Positions 35,095 through 44,482 of a stretch of DNA of 64,000 bases are shown piece by piece. Position 1 is the first letter of the stretch. Every line of letters starts with the position of its first letter. Under the pieces are notes generated by a model. That model was not told the DNA's origin and did not search any database. It saw only the letters and a program-made list of their open reading frames with translations. A program made the position numbers and the translations under genes. The DNA is from Bacillus sp. FJAT-42376 (GTDB lineage Bacteria; Bacillota; Bacilli; Bacillales; Bacillaceae). The DNA lies in the NCBI RefSeq assembly GCF_003816055.1, contig NZ_CP033906.1, forward strand, positions 1-64,000, written 5' to 3'.

Positions 35095-36980
35095 TTCTGC
35101 ATTCCCCCTGTCAGCATCCATACAGCTGCAAGCAGTGCGAGTCCGAGAAAAGCTGCAGCTGCATAGCTTTGGGTCTGTCCGTTCTGAAGCCTTGAACCTG
35201 CTGATCCCAGTCCCTGTATGAAGGCGGCCGTTCCTTTTACAGCGGTCTCGACAACAAACCGTTCAATCATCTGGCATGTGTATGAAAAGACCCGGACTGC
35301 CGCAAGAACCGTCATTTGATAACATTCATCAATGAAATACTTTTTCAGAAGCACTTGATGGATCATCGGAATTCTCCGGCTAAAAGCATCCCGCCTAATC
35401 CAGGCTTTTTCATACACCGCATACGCCAGGAACATTCCGGCAAGCGAGACGAGCACCGACATGAGCATGATCCAGGCAGGGGCCGCAGCGTGAACTTCAT
35501 CAGGCTGAAGCCATTCGCTTAAATAAGGCATCCAAGGGGTGTTAAGGAAGCCTGCAGCAACAGCCAGGATGCCGAGAACCGCTATCGGGGCGACCATGAA
35601 CACACCGGATTCAGCGCTTCTGTTTATCCGGACCTCAGCCTGCGTGTCAGGACTGATTGCTGCAGCCGTCTCCTCCGTTCTTTTTCCAAAGACGAGGAAG
35701 AAGAGACGGAACATATAGAAGGCGGTGAAAAAAGAAGCGATGGCAGCAAGCCAGAAAAGATAGGGATTTCCATGAAGCCAGACAGAGGCAAGAATTTCAT
35801 CTTTGCTGAAAAACCCGGAGAAGAGCGGGAATCCGCTGATCGATAAAGCTCCTGTTAAAAACAGGGGCCCCGTCCACGGAAGCTTTTTCCACAGTCCCCC
35901 CATTTTCCGGATATCCTGTGTATGAACGGCATGAATGACACTCCCCGCAGCGAGAAAAAGAAGAGCTTTAAAGAAAGCATGTGTAAACAGATGAAAGACG
36001 CCTGCCGTGTATCCTCCCGAGCCAAGGGCAAGCATCATAAACCCAAGCTGACTGACCGTTGAATAGGCGAGAACTCTTTTTATATCATTCTGTACCAGTC
36101 CAATGCTGGCAGCGAAAATAGCGGTAAAACCGCCGGTTACCGCTACAACGGTGAGTGCCGTGCCGCTCGCTTCAAACAGCGGATACATAAGAGCGGTCAG
36201 ATAGACGCCGGCCGCCACCATAGTAGCCGCATGGATAAGGGCGGAAACCGGTGTCGGCCCCTCCATCGCATCCGGCAGCCACGTATGAAGCGGAAATTGT
36301 CCGGATTTCCCAACCGCACCGGCGAAAATCAGGATAGCGATAAGGGTAAGCAAATCAGCCGGGATCGAGCCTGAACCGACAAATTGGAAGATGGCATCAT
36401 ATTCGAAGCTCCCGGTTTGAGAGAAGAGCAGCAGCATGCCGGTCAGCAAGCCGATATCCCCGATCCTTGTCATGATAAACGCCTTTTTCGCCGCTCTTTT
36501 CGCCGGCTCTTTTTTAAAGTAAAACCCGATCAGCAGGAACGAACCGAGTCCGACAAGTTCCCAGAACAGATAAAGCTGCAGGAGATTCGTCGTGATGACA
36601 AGCTCAAGCATCGCAAAGGTAAACAATCCCAAATAGGCAAAAAACACATGAAGCCGCTCATCATCCTCCATGTAAACCCTGGAATACATATGTACAAGAA
36701 GGCTGACAAGGGTTACGGTGATCAGCATAAGTGCATTAAGCGGTGTAATTTCAAAGCCTGCGGTGATGTGCAGGTCGCCAATGGTCAGCCACGTGCCTTC
36801 GGCTTTATAGGTTCCGTGCTGCAGCCGGGCGGCCAGAACGAAAATGGATAAGAGAAAGGAAACGAGCATTAAACCTGTTCCAAGCCAGGCACTGCCGGTT
36901 TTCAGCCTTCTGCCCGCAGCGAGCAGGATCAGGAAGGAAACGAGCGGAAAAAGCGGGATCAGCCAGGCGAATTCCATCAT
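35091..36980 (-). CDS. nuoL: NADH-quinone oxidoreductase subunit L
   Basis: Distal antiporter-like subunit of complex I with the long lateral helix, 629 residues. Conserved stretches are LYLFWELVGLGSFLLIGFYF (essential Glu), FPLHTWLPDAMEGPTPVSAL, NDIKRVLAYSTVSQLGFMML and HLFTHAFFKALLFLAAGS. The C-terminal part after residue 500 holds the amphipathic helix and the last membrane span. GGGGGT lies ahead of a double ATG; the first is used. Confidence 0.96.
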   Translation of the reverse strand: MMEFAWLIPLFPLVSFLILLAAGRRLKTGSAWLGTGLMLVSFLLSIFVLAARLQHGTYKAEGTWLTIGDLHITAGFEITPLNALMLITVTLVSLLVHMYSRVYMEDDERLHVFFAYLGLFTFAMLELVITTNLLQLYLFWELVGLGSFLLIGFYFKKEPAKRAAKKAFIMTRIGDIGLLTGMLLLFSQTGSFEYDAIFQFVGSGSIPADLLTLIAILIFAGAVGKSGQFPLHTWLPDAMEGPTPVSALIHAATMVAAGVYLTALMYPLFEASGTALTVVAVTGGFTAIFAASIGLVQNDIKRVLAYSTVSQLGFMMLALGSGGYTAGVFHLFTHAFFKALLFLAAGSVIHAVHTQDIRKMGGLWKKLPWTGPLFLTGALSISGFPLFSGFFSKDEILASVWLHGNPYLFWLAAIASFFTAFYMFRLFFLVFGKRTEETAAAISPDTQAEVRINRSAESGVFMVAPIAVLGILAVAAGFLNTPWMPYLSEWLQPDEVHAAAPAWIMLMSVLVSLAGMFLAYAVYEKAWIRRDAFSRRIPMIHQVLLKKYFIDECYQMTVLAAVRVFSYTCQMIERFVVETAVKGTAAFIQGLGSAGSRLQNGQTQSYAAAAFLGLALLAAVWMLTGGMQK

Positions 36981-37012
36981 ATTCCGTACCCCCTTTTTTG
37001 AGGTTCTGTTTT

Positions 37013-37327
37013 CTAATTTTTCATTGAGTCGTACTCATCCACTAATACGGACTTCCGGTTCCGGTAAAGGGCAAACAGGATGGCCAGTCCGACCGCTGCT
37101 TCCGCGGCGGCAATCGTAATGGAAAAAAGGGCGAAGATCTGGCCCGTGACCGCAGGAGCTGCACCGAGCTTACTGAAGGCCGCGAGATTCAGGTTCACAG
37201 CATTCAGCATCAGTTCCATGCAGATCAGGACAATCACCGTATTCCGTTTCGTAAGGGCTCCATATAAACCGATGCAAAAAAGAATCAGGGCCAGAACCAG
37301 GTATCCGGAAAGCGGAATGGAACTCAT
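37013..37327 (-). CDS. nuoK: NADH-quinone oxidoreductase subunit K
   Basis: Small three-helix membrane subunit of complex I, 104 residues. It shows the conserved [20 protein letters not shown] with LMLNAVNLN, and [15 protein letters not shown], bearing the two buried Glu residues of the proton path. It overlaps nuoJ by four bases. Confidence 0.95.
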   Translation of the reverse strand: MSSIPLSGYLVLALILFCIGLYGALTKRNTVIVLICMELMLNAVNLNLAAFSKLGAAPAVTGQIFALFSITIAAAEAAVGLAILFALYRNRKSVLVDEYDSMKN

Positions 37328-37842
37328 GACTTCTCCTCCTCCTTTTCCTCATCCTTTTTCGCTAATATAATCGCCCCAATCAGGGCGGCCAGAAGCAAAA
37401 CAGAGGTTAATTCAAACGGAATGATATGCTCCGTGAAAAGAGCGATTCCAATCTGTTCTGTATTGTTTTCATGAAGGGCTGCCGGTTTCCCATTTAAATC
37501 AAGGCGGTATATTCCGGTGTACATCACAGCGGCAAACAGCGCGATCCCGGCAAACACGAGCCATTTTTTCAATCGGCGTCCGTCCGGTTCCTCTTCATCC
37601 GCCTTCCGGGTGAGCATAATGCCGAACAGCATAATGATGGTGACGGCACCCGAGTAGATCAGGACTTGCACAACCGCGATAAATTCCGCCGTGAGCAGAA
37701 TATAGAGTCCCGCTATACTAATAAAGGTAAGGACGAGCGAAATCAGCATATGAACCACCTTCGTCACGTTGAGCATGAGAATTCCGCCTGTAATGGCCAT
37801 GAGCGACAGGATGGCAAATGCGGCAAACTCTCCTGACATCAT
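37324..37842 (-). CDS. nuoJ: NADH-quinone oxidoreductase subunit J
   Basis: Membrane subunit of complex I with five helices, 172 residues. [20 protein letters not shown] and [20 protein letters not shown] form the conserved third helix that kinks during turnover. The end is charged ([11 protein letters not shown]). Starts inside the nuoI stop region with double ATG. Confidence 0.94.
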   Translation of the reverse strand: MMSGEFAAFAILSLMAITGGILMLNVTKVVHMLISLVLTFISIAGLYILLTAEFIAVVQVLIYSGAVTIIMLFGIMLTRKADEEEPDGRRLKKWLVFAGIALFAAVMYTGIYRLDLNGKPAALHENNTEQIGIALFTEHIIPFELTSVLLLAALIGAIILAKKDEEKEEEKS

Positions 37843-38261
37843 TCGGTTTTATTCTCCTTCCGGACATGTGTATCATTTTCATCCAGCCATTGCATGTCTT
37901 TAAAAAGGTTGTCGCGGCTGTACTCCGCAAGCTCGAAATGATTGGTCATCACAATCGCTTCTGTCGGACAAACCTCTGTGCATAAATCACAGAGGATGCA
38001 AATTTCAAAATTAATGTCATACGTCTCAATCACTTTTCCTTTTTTCGCCGGATCAGGATGCTTTTTCCCCGTTAAAGAAATACAGTCCGTCGGACAAATA
38101 TTCACACACTGATTGCAGACGATGCATTTTTCCGGATAAAACTTCTGAATGCCCCGGAACCGGTCCGGGAGCTGCAGGGCTTCATTCGGATAATCGTATG
38201 TTACTTTTTTCTTTGTCAGATTTTTCAGCGTGTAGGAAAGCCCTTTTCCTAACCCCCGCAT
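37839..38261 (-). CDS. nuoI: NADH-quinone oxidoreductase subunit I
   Basis: Peripheral-arm ferredoxin subunit carrying two 4Fe-4S clusters, 140 residues. The cluster motifs are CIVCNQCVNICP (about residues 46-57) and CILCDLCTEVCP (about 87-98). It links the electron path to NuoB. The gene follows nuoH after a 144-bp gap, whereas the other subunit genes abut or overlap. Confidence 0.95.
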   Translation of the reverse strand: MRGLGKGLSYTLKNLTKKKVTYDYPNEALQLPDRFRGIQKFYPEKCIVCNQCVNICPTDCISLTGKKHPDPAKKGKVIETYDINFEICILCDLCTEVCPTEAIVMTNHFELAEYSRDNLFKDMQWLDENDTHVRKENKTE

Positions 38262-38405
38262 GGTCTCACTCTCCTTCTGATTTTTCCGGCTTCAGCGGAG
38301 TTTCCGCTAGATCGGAAAACTCTGTTGAACCCGGCTGCTGATTGGAGTCGCGCTTTTCGTCCTTTGTGTTTGACCTGTCCCGCTGTGTCGCCCATGTTTA
38401 AAAAC

Positions 38406-39413
38406 CTACTGGCGAAAAAATAATTCCTTCACGATCGCCGTGATAAAAATGTTGGCCAGCGCCACCGGGAGCAGTACCTTCCAGCCGAATTCCATCAGCT
38501 GATCGGCGCGAAGTCTTGGAAAGGTGACCCGGAACCAAATGAGGATGAAGATGATGATGCTGAATTTCAGGGCAAACCAGACGGCGCCCGGAATGAACCC
38601 CAGCAGCGGTACTTCATGCCAGCCTCCAAGGAAGAGAACGGTCGTCAGGGAGGCCATAGCGAAAAAGTAAACGTACTCCGAGAGCATAAAGAAGGCCCAC
38701 CTGAAGCCTGAGTATTCAACATGGTAGCCGGCTACAAGCTCCGACTCTGCTTCCGGCAGATCAAACGGGGTCCGGTTCAGCTCCGCAACGGATGCGATCA
38801 GGAATACGAGAAAGCCAACCGGCTGAATGAAAATAAACCAGACGTTCTCCTGCGCTGCGACAATTTCATTTAAATTGAGGCTTCCTGATAACAAAACAAC
38901 TCCGATGACACTCATTACGAGCGGAACCTCATAGGAGATCATCTGCGCCGCTGCCCTCATGCCGCCGAGGAGTGAATACTTATTGTTCGACGCCCATCCT
39001 CCGGCAACGACGCCGACCGTTGTCAGCCCGGAAACCGCAATGTAATAAAGCAAACCGACCCCAATGTCCGCAAACTGGAAGGCATCCGTAAAGGGAATGA
39101 CCGCCAAAACAAGAAAGGCAGGCGCAAACGCAATGACCGGTGCAAGGATAAAAAGCGGCCGGTCGGCAAGCTTTGGAATGGTGTCTTCCTTTAAAAGAAG
39201 CTTAAGGACATCGGAAACCGTCTGAAGCAGCCCCCATCTCCCGCCCACCTGGTTTGGTCCAATCCTTCCCTGCATGAATCCCATTACCTTCCGTTCAGCG
39301 AGAATTCCATACGTAACGAAGCCAAGGACCACAAACAGAAACAGCGTGGCAAGCAGGAAAAAGTACAGGAAATTCAGCCAGCCCGGCTGTGCATAAATCA
39401 GATCCTGCATCAT
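38406..39413 (-). CDS. nuoH: NADH-quinone oxidoreductase subunit H
   Basis: Membrane subunit that forms the quinone chamber at the junction of the two arms, 335 residues, eight helices. Conserved ERKVMGFMQGRIGPNQVGG at the start and ELNRTPFDLPEAESELVAGY with the essential acidic residues. The start overlaps the nuoD stop. The end FFRQ is followed by the gap before nuoI. Confidence 0.96.
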   Translation of the reverse strand: MMQDLIYAQPGWLNFLYFFLLATLFLFVVLGFVTYGILAERKVMGFMQGRIGPNQVGGRWGLLQTVSDVLKLLLKEDTIPKLADRPLFILAPVIAFAPAFLVLAVIPFTDAFQFADIGVGLLYYIAVSGLTTVGVVAGGWASNNKYSLLGGMRAAAQMISYEVPLVMSVIGVVLLSGSLNLNEIVAAQENVWFIFIQPVGFLVFLIASVAELNRTPFDLPEAESELVAGYHVEYSGFRWAFFMLSEYVYFFAMASLTTVLFLGGWHEVPLLGFIPGAVWFALKFSIIIFILIWFRVTFPRLRADQLMEFGWKVLLPVALANIFITAIVKELFFRQ

Positions 39414-40513
39414 CAGCCATCTACCTCCCCAAGCACGATATCAATGGCACCCAGAATGGTGATCAGGTTGGCCATGTTTTCGCCTTCCAGAAGCTTCGGA
39501 AGGATTTGCAGATTATAAAAGGAAGGGCGTCTGAATTTTAGCCGGTACGGCTCTTTTTTCCCTTCTGACGCAATGTAGCAGCCAATCTCTCCTCTTGGCG
39601 ATTCGATCCGGACGTATGCTTCCCCCTTGGGAGGCTTGATAATTTTTGGAACCTTGGCCATAATCGGGCCTTCCTCCGGAAACTGTTCAACCGCCTGCTC
39701 AATGATTTTCAGCGATTCCTCGATCTCTGCCATCCTGCATTCATAGCGGGCAAACGCATCCCCCTTCGTTCTTACAGGGATATCAAAATCAAACCGGTCA
39801 TAGATCGAATACGGTTCATCTTTGCGCAAATCCCACTCTACTCCGGTGCAGCGGAGGTTGGCGCCGCTCAAGGAGTAGTCAACCGCCTCTTCTTTTGAGT
39901 AGATGCCCACGTTTTTCACGCGGTTCAGGAAAATTTCATTTCCGGAAACAAGCTCGTGATATCCCTTCAGCTGCTCCCTCATATACGGGACGAATTCCGC
40001 CACCTTTTCAAGCCAGCCGTCCGGCGCATCCCATTTCACCCCTCCTACTCTCATATAGTTAAAGGTTAACCGGGCACCGGACAGCTCGGTTAATAGATTG
40101 ATAATCATCTCCCGCTCCCGGAATGCATAAAGGAATGGACTGACCGCCCCGATATCCAGGAGATACGTTCCCCACCAGACGAGATGGCTCGCCACCCGGC
40201 CAAGCTCCATCGCGAGAATCCGCAAATACTCAGCCAGGTCCGGGGGAGTGATCCCCGCCATCGTTTCCACCGCATGGCAAATCACATAATTGTTCGTCAT
40301 CGCCGATAAATAATCCATCCGGTCGGTATAAGGGATAATCTGGGTGTATTGCAGATTTTCCGCAAGCTTTTCGGTCCCGCGGTGAAGATACCCCACCACC
40401 GGTGTTGCCTCTTTAATGATTTCACCGTCAATCTTAATGACAAGGCGAAAGACTCCGTGAGTGCTCGGATGCTGCGGACCGACGTTCAAGAGCATTTCTT
40501 CCGTACGCATCAC
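39413..40513 (-). CDS. nuoD: NADH-quinone oxidoreductase subunit D
   Basis: 49-kDa-type subunit that lines the quinone site together with NuoB, related to the large subunit of NiFe hydrogenase but without metal Cys. 366 residues with LLNVGPQHPSTHGVFRLV, the HRGTEKLAE stretch and NLRCTGVEWDLRKDEPY. The C-terminus GAIDIVLGEVDG is complete. Four bases separate it from nuoC. Confidence 0.96.
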   Translation of the reverse strand: MMRTEEMLLNVGPQHPSTHGVFRLVIKIDGEIIKEATPVVGYLHRGTEKLAENLQYTQIIPYTDRMDYLSAMTNNYVICHAVETMAGITPPDLAEYLRILAMELGRVASHLVWWGTYLLDIGAVSPFLYAFREREMIINLLTELSGARLTFNYMRVGGVKWDAPDGWLEKVAEFVPYMREQLKGYHELVSGNEIFLNRVKNVGIYSKEEAVDYSLSGANLRCTGVEWDLRKDEPYSIYDRFDFDIPVRTKGDAFARYECRMAEIEESLKIIEQAVEQFPEEGPIMAKVPKIIKPPKGEAYVRIESPRGEIGCYIASEGKKEPYRLKFRRPSFYNLQILPKLLEGENMANLITILGAIDIVLGEVDG

Positions 40514-40516
40514 GCT

Positions 40517-41953
40517 CTACACCTCCACATCATACGGTTCATAATCTTTCCTGAGCGGATGACCGACCCAGTCATCCGGAAGCATAATCCTTTTTAAATT
40601 GGGATGATTCGCAAATTGAATCCCAAGCAGGTCATACGTCTCACGCTCCGGCCAATCGGCTCCCCGCCATAAACCGGCCACCGATTCCACCATCGGCTGG
40701 TCCCGGTCGATTTTCGTCTTCAGCACGAGCGCATGCTTGTGGGTGTAAGAATATAAATAGAGGAAAATCTCCATGTGGGTCTGAAAGTCCGTTCCATGCA
40801 TTTCCGATAAAAAATCGTAAGCGGTCGCTTCATGGTGCTTTAAAAGAGTGGCCGCTTCTAAATAGTGCTCTTTTTTCACCACAATCGTCGGCACTTCTTT
40901 AGACAAACGATTGATATAGACCTGCTCAAGACAGCCGCTTCCAAATGCACCGGTCAACAGTGCAGCCGTCTGATCAAGCCTCGGCTGGTGAACAGAAGGC
41001 GTTTCTTCTGTGACTTCTTCAGGCACTTCTTTTACAGCAAGCCTGGCTTTCGCTGCTTCTTCCTCAGAAAGGGGCTCTGCATGTGCACCGGAAGCCTTCG
41101 CCTTTGCGGCGGCCGCCGCTTTCGCTTTTGCTGCCGCCGCGGCTTTTTTCTTCGCCATAGTCTTGGCATCTTCTTCTGGAGAGCTCTCTTCGTTTATCTG
41201 CTGATCCTTAGCTTTTGCAGCAGCTTTGGCTTTTGCTGCGGCGGCGGCTTTTTTCTTCGCCAGTGTGAGAGCATCCTCTTCTCCTGACTCCTGACCAGAG
41301 TCCGTTTGCTTCTGCTTTGCAGATGCGGCCGCTTTGGCCTTTGCTGCCGCTGCCGCTTTTTTCTTCGCAAGGGGGAGGGCTTCCTCTTCTCCTGACTCTT
41401 GACCAGGGTCCGTTTGCTTCTGCTTCGCAAGTGCGGCCGCTTTGGCCTTTGCTGCGGCTGCGGCTTTTTTCTTCGCAAGGGCGAGGGCTTCCTCTTCTCC
41501 TGACTCTTGACCAGGGTCCGTTTGCTTCTGCTTCGCAAGTGCGGCCGCTTTGGCCTTTGCTGCGGCTGCCGCTTTTTTCTTCGCAAGGGGGAGGGCTTCC
41601 TCTTCTCCTGACTCTTGACCAGGGTCCGTTTGCTTCTGCTTCGCAAGTGCGGCCGCTTTGGCCTTTGCTGCGGCTGCGGCTTTTTTCTTTGCAAGGGCGA
41701 GGGCTTCCTCTTCTCCTGACTCCTGACCAGGGTCCGTTTGCTTCTGTTTAGCAAGTGCGGCCGCTTTGGCCTTTGCTGCGGCTGCGGCTTTTTTCTTCGC
41801 AAGGGCGAGGGCTTCCTCTTCGATCTTGTCCTTCTCAATGGACACAGCGGCTTCTTCATTAAGCCTGCGTTCCTCCATTTTCTTTTGAGCGGCAAGCTTT
41901 GCTTTTTCAGCTGCTTCTTTTTTCAGCTGCTCCAAGTCTTTTTCTTCTGGCAT
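40517..41953 (-). CDS. nuoC: NADH-quinone oxidoreductase subunit C with repetitive N-terminal extension
   Basis: 30-kDa-type subunit of the complex I peripheral arm. Only the last ~145 of 478 residues form the NuoC domain, ending in WPERETYDLLGIQF, PDDWVGHPLRKDY. The first ~335 residues are an extension made of about seven 36-residue repeats of Ala and Lys, each with AKKKAAAAAKAKAAA and a TDPGQESGE linker, then an acidic stretch. Bacillus NuoC proteins are known to carry Ala/Lys-rich extensions, but the copy number here is high. The extension should be helical and highly positive. Its role is unknown; contact with membrane phospholipid, DNA or the missing NADH module is speculation. Confidence 0.93.
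   Translation of the reverse strand: MPEEKDLEQLKKEAAEKAKLAAQKKMEERRLNEEAAVSIEKDKIEEEALALAKKKAAAAAKAKAAALAKQKQTDPGQESGEEEALALAKKKAAAAAKAKAAALAKQKQTDPGQESGEEEALPLAKKKAAAAAKAKAAALAKQKQTDPGQESGEEEALALAKKKAAAAAKAKAAALAKQKQTDPGQESGEEEALPLAKKKAAAAAKAKAAASAKQKQTDSGQESGEEDALTLAKKKAAAAAKAKAAAKAKDQQINEESSPEEDAKTMAKKKAAAAAKAKAAAAAKAKASGAHAEPLSEEEAAKARLAVKEVPEEVTEETPSVHQPRLDQTAALLTGAFGSGCLEQVYINRLSKEVPTIVVKKEHYLEAATLLKHHEATAYDFLSEMHGTDFQTHMEIFLYLYSYTHKHALVLKTKIDRDQPMVESVAGLWRGADWPERETYDLLGIQFANHPNLKRIMLPDDWVGHPLRKDYEPYDVEV
41054..41818 (-). repeat. 108-bp tandem repeats in nuoC
   Basis: About seven in-frame 108-bp units. The first five are nearly identical at DNA level, differing mainly by an Ala/Pro codon (GCC or CCC type) at one place; the last two are degenerate. 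Such identity allows copy-number change by slippage without frame loss. Confidence 0.92.
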
Positions 41954-41956
41954 GTA

Positions 41957-42469
41957 TTAAAGCACCCGCTTTCCGGTTTTCGCCTCGTAGCGGATTTTTT
42001 CTTTCAATTTATTGATACCGTAGATCAGCGCAGCGGGATTCGGGGGACAGCCGGGAATATAGACGTCTACCGGTACGATTTGATCGACGCCCTTCACAAC
42101 GGCGTAGGATTTAATATAAGGTCCGCCTGCTGTTGCGCAGGAGCCCATCGCAATTACCCATTTGGGTTCCGGCATTTGATCATAGAGTCTTTTGAGGATG
42201 GGCGCCATTTTTTTCGTCACGGTTCCGGAGACGATCATGACATCTGACTGGCGGGGAGATGTCCGGAAAAAAGAACCGAAACGGTCGAGGTCATAATGGG
42301 AAGCGCCGACTCCCATCATTTCGATGGCACAGCAGGCAAGGCCGAACGTCAGCGGCCATAAGGAATTGCTTCGCGCCCACGCTTTCAGTTCTTCGAGCGT
42401 GCTTAAAAAGACACTTTGCCTGATTTCCTCCAGCTCCCCGGGAGGCAGGTTTTCGAGTTTTAAATCCAT
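41957..42469 (-). CDS. nuoB: NADH-quinone oxidoreductase subunit B
   Basis: Subunit that carries the terminal 4Fe-4S cluster N2 and passes electrons to quinone, 170 residues. The cluster ligands lie in [23 protein letters not shown] and [11 protein letters not shown]. The ATG at 42469 lies inside the end of nuoA (ten-base overlap) and has GGGGTGC ahead, so it is coupled to nuoA. Confidence 0.96.
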   Translation of the reverse strand: MDLKLENLPPGELEEIRQSVFLSTLEELKAWARSNSLWPLTFGLACCAIEMMGVGASHYDLDRFGSFFRTSPRQSDVMIVSGTVTKKMAPILKRLYDQMPEPKWVIAMGSCATAGGPYIKSYAVVKGVDQIVPVDVYIPGCPPNPAALIYGINKLKEKIRYEAKTGKRVL

Positions 42470-42834
42470 TTGAGCACCCCTTTTTTCCATGCGTAAAGAA
42501 GACCGATGAGCAGCATAACGACAAAAATCAGCATTTCAATCAGTGCAAAAAGACCAAGCTTTTCATAGGCAACGGCCCACGGATACATAAAAACGGTCTC
42601 CACATCAAAAATCACAAACAGCAGGGCAAATATGTAGTAGCGGACATTAAATTGAATTCTGGAGTCATGAAAGGGTTCGATCCCGCTTTCATAAGTAGTC
42701 ATTTTAGCTTGTGTGGGTGCATGAGGACGAAGAACCCGTCCGATGGTAAGGGCGATGGCAGGAAGAAGTAAACCGAGAAGAAGAAACACAACAACAATCA
42801 AATAATTATTCCAATATGGATAAAGTGATTCCAT
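42460..42834 (-). CDS. nuoA: NADH-quinone oxidoreductase subunit A
   Basis: First gene of the operon; 124-residue membrane subunit with three helices. Conserved [20 protein letters not shown] in the loop and [20 protein letters not shown] in helix 2, with the buried acidic residues. GGAGGGGG precedes the ATG. Confidence 0.95.
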   Translation of the reverse strand: MESLYPYWNNYLIVVVFLLLGLLLPAIALTIGRVLRPHAPTQAKMTTYESGIEPFHDSRIQFNVRYYIFALLFVIFDVETVFMYPWAVAYEKLGLFALIEMLIFVVMLLIGLLYAWKKGVLKWI

Positions 42835-42899
42835 AATCCCCCTCCAATAATCGGATTTTGTTGAAACCTTCTAAATATTCTAATAATGTAACCGCTATC

Positions 42900-42929
42900 A
42901 TTATAGCAAACATATACTGGAAGTGTCGA
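42900..42929 (-). promoter_or_regulatory. Candidate sigma-A promoter of the nuo operon
   Basis: On the minus strand TCGACA (42924-42929), 18 bp, TATAAT (42900-42905), about 65 bases ahead of nuoA. Confidence 0.55.
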
Positions 42930-43087
42930 TACATACTAGAGAGCCCTGTCCGGCCGCAATCCTTTCGATAATTGTCGATTATTGAGGGTTCGACCATATT
43001 AATAGTTTTTGTACATTATAGTATTGGCGGCTGCGGCTCGTGGATGGCCGTACTTATTTTGGCTGTGCTAAAGGTTTGTCAAATATA

Positions 43088-43195
43088 GTCGAAAAGTCGA
43101 TATCCCTCCCGTTTCGGTCGATAAAATAAAATAATAGCCGATATATTAAGATTTCGGTCGATATCTTTACATTTCGGCCCATATCGGCGTCCGAT
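43088..43195. repeat. Word array: GTCGAT every 20-21 bp
   Basis: GTCGAT or one-base variants start at 43096, 43117, 43137, 43157 and 43177, steps 21, 20, 20, 20, with extra partial words at 43088 and 43190. TTTCGG often precedes the word. It lies upstream of the nuo promoter. A 65-residue frame across it is not credible as a gene. Confidence 0.8.
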
Positions 43196-43310
43196 ACCGG
43201 TTCAGCCACCTCTGGGTTATAGCCAATTAACCGGTTTTCCTGGCTGGACAAACCGAATTGTTCTATAAATATGCTCGCAGGATTTAAAAAAGCACAAAAA
43301 AAACCATCCG

Positions 43311-43661
43311 CTAGGCAGATGGTTCGGCTATGGCTTTTGAGTGAAGCCTCTTATATGGTTTGCGCAATCCGTACACTCTTCTCTTAGTCAGCAGCTGATA
43401 GATGGATAGCTTTGTTTCAAAATCAATATGACGGCTATTCAGAATCACAAAATAAGCCTCCTTAAGCCCGATCCAAAGATGCGGCTTATTAGGGACAGAC
43501 CAAACCATCTTCATCTTTTTAAGAAATATAGCCGATCGTTCCTCATTCGGATCCTCTTTGATGCGGTTCACATGGAATGTAATGGTTCCGGACCAGATAA
43601 AGCGAACAATCATCCGCAGTAAAAAAAGCCCCGCAATTAGGGAAATGATCCAAACCGCCAT
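43311..43661 (-). CDS. Hypothetical membrane-anchored protein
   Basis: A 116-residue protein with one N-terminal membrane helix (about residues 3-23) and a basic soluble part with aromatic residues (MVWSVPNKPHLWIGLKEAYF). I do not recognise the family. GGAGAG precedes the ATG and a hairpin-like GCGGATGGTT lies at its end. It lies alone, divergent from the next gene. Confidence 0.65.
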   Translation of the reverse strand: MAVWIISLIAGLFLLRMIVRFIWSGTITFHVNRIKEDPNEERSAIFLKKMKMVWSVPNKPHLWIGLKEAYFVILNSRHIDFETKLSIYQLLTKRRVYGLRKPYKRLHSKAIAEPSA

Positions 43662-43816
43662 TCCGTTCTCTCCTTGAAAATCGAATATGTTTCTTTCATT
43701 TTACCTAAAACGATACCCATTTACTATAATTTTCTTGTATTAGGTAATGCTTTCTATTCCCTATTTTTTTACATATTTCGTGTTATACTGTCCCTATTGA
43801 AAAGGAGATGATCGTA

Positions 43817-44305
43817 ATGCATGAATCATTTCATATAGAAGAAGAGTATGGCCGGAACCTTCCGGAATTCACGAGTGAATTTGAAGCGATCGCTTATTAT
43901 TTTGACTATCGTTTTGAACAGCTTTCAATGCTAAATGAAGCTGCTGAATATATGAGATTGCGAGAATTGGACTATTCACCGGAGAGTCTGATCGACCTTG
44001 AAAAATTGTATTTTACCTGTTTCCGGACCAATGGATGGAAGGAATTGCAGCTGACCATCCACGAGTTTGAAACCATGATGTCCATTTATTTCGGCGAAGT
44101 GGTAACTAGGAATATACCGAACACAGACTGGGCAGTCCAGCCTTATCCATTTGATGAAAAAAAGTATGTGCTTGGACTTAACCGGGGTAAACATACGGAT
44201 TTCTTTACAAACTACTTTGAAGACCATTACTTAATGGTTAAAAACGAGGATGAACACTATTTATATGGCCGGTATAAGAGGATTGAGAAGAGAATGAATA
44301 AATAG
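43817..44305 (+). CDS. Hypothetical acidic protein
   Basis: A 162-residue soluble protein rich in Glu, Tyr and Phe, starting MHESFHIEEEYGRNLPEF. It has no signal or membrane segment. AAGGAG lies nine bases before the ATG at 43817; the ATG at 43808 is too close. Not recognised. A terminator follows. Confidence 0.7.
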   Translation: MHESFHIEEEYGRNLPEFTSEFEAIAYYFDYRFEQLSMLNEAAEYMRLRELDYSPESLIDLEKLYFTCFRTNGWKELQLTIHEFETMMSIYFGEVVTRNIPNTDWAVQPYPFDEKKYVLGLNRGKHTDFFTNYFEDHYLMVKNEDEHYLYGRYKRIEKRMNK

Positions 44306-44318
44306 CTGATTTCCGCCG

Positions 44319-44357
44319 CTTTGCCCCTCCGATTGAGGACAATGGGGCGGTTTTTTA
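44319..44357 (+). terminator. Terminator of the 43817 gene
   Basis: Hairpin with CCGC and GCCCC on the left and GGGGCGG on the right, followed by TTTTTTAA. Confidence 0.75.
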
Positions 44358-44395
44358 ATAAGGACAGGGGATCGATTTTGGAAATACGGATAATT

Positions 44396-44441
44396 GCTGA
44401 CTTTCTACAGGTATTCTGACTTTGGCCGAGTAATGGCTGAC
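44396..44441. repeat. Short word array: GCTGACTTT, three units
   Basis: CTGACTTT recurs with word starts at 44396, 44415 and 44436, steps 19 and 21. The word is the same as in the array at 28833-28966, 15 kb away. Confidence 0.75.
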
Positions 44442-44482
44442 TTTCCGATGATTTCAGATCCGCTATAAATCCACATAAAAGA

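Noticed and set aside
41194..41895. 233-residue Arg/Pro/Gln-rich frame inside nuoC
   Set aside because: It is the shifted reading of the nuoC repeats; nuoC itself has the conserved domain and operon position.
43054..43251. 65-residue frame upstream of the nuo operon
   Set aside because: It lies across the GTCGAT array and lacks a ribosome site.
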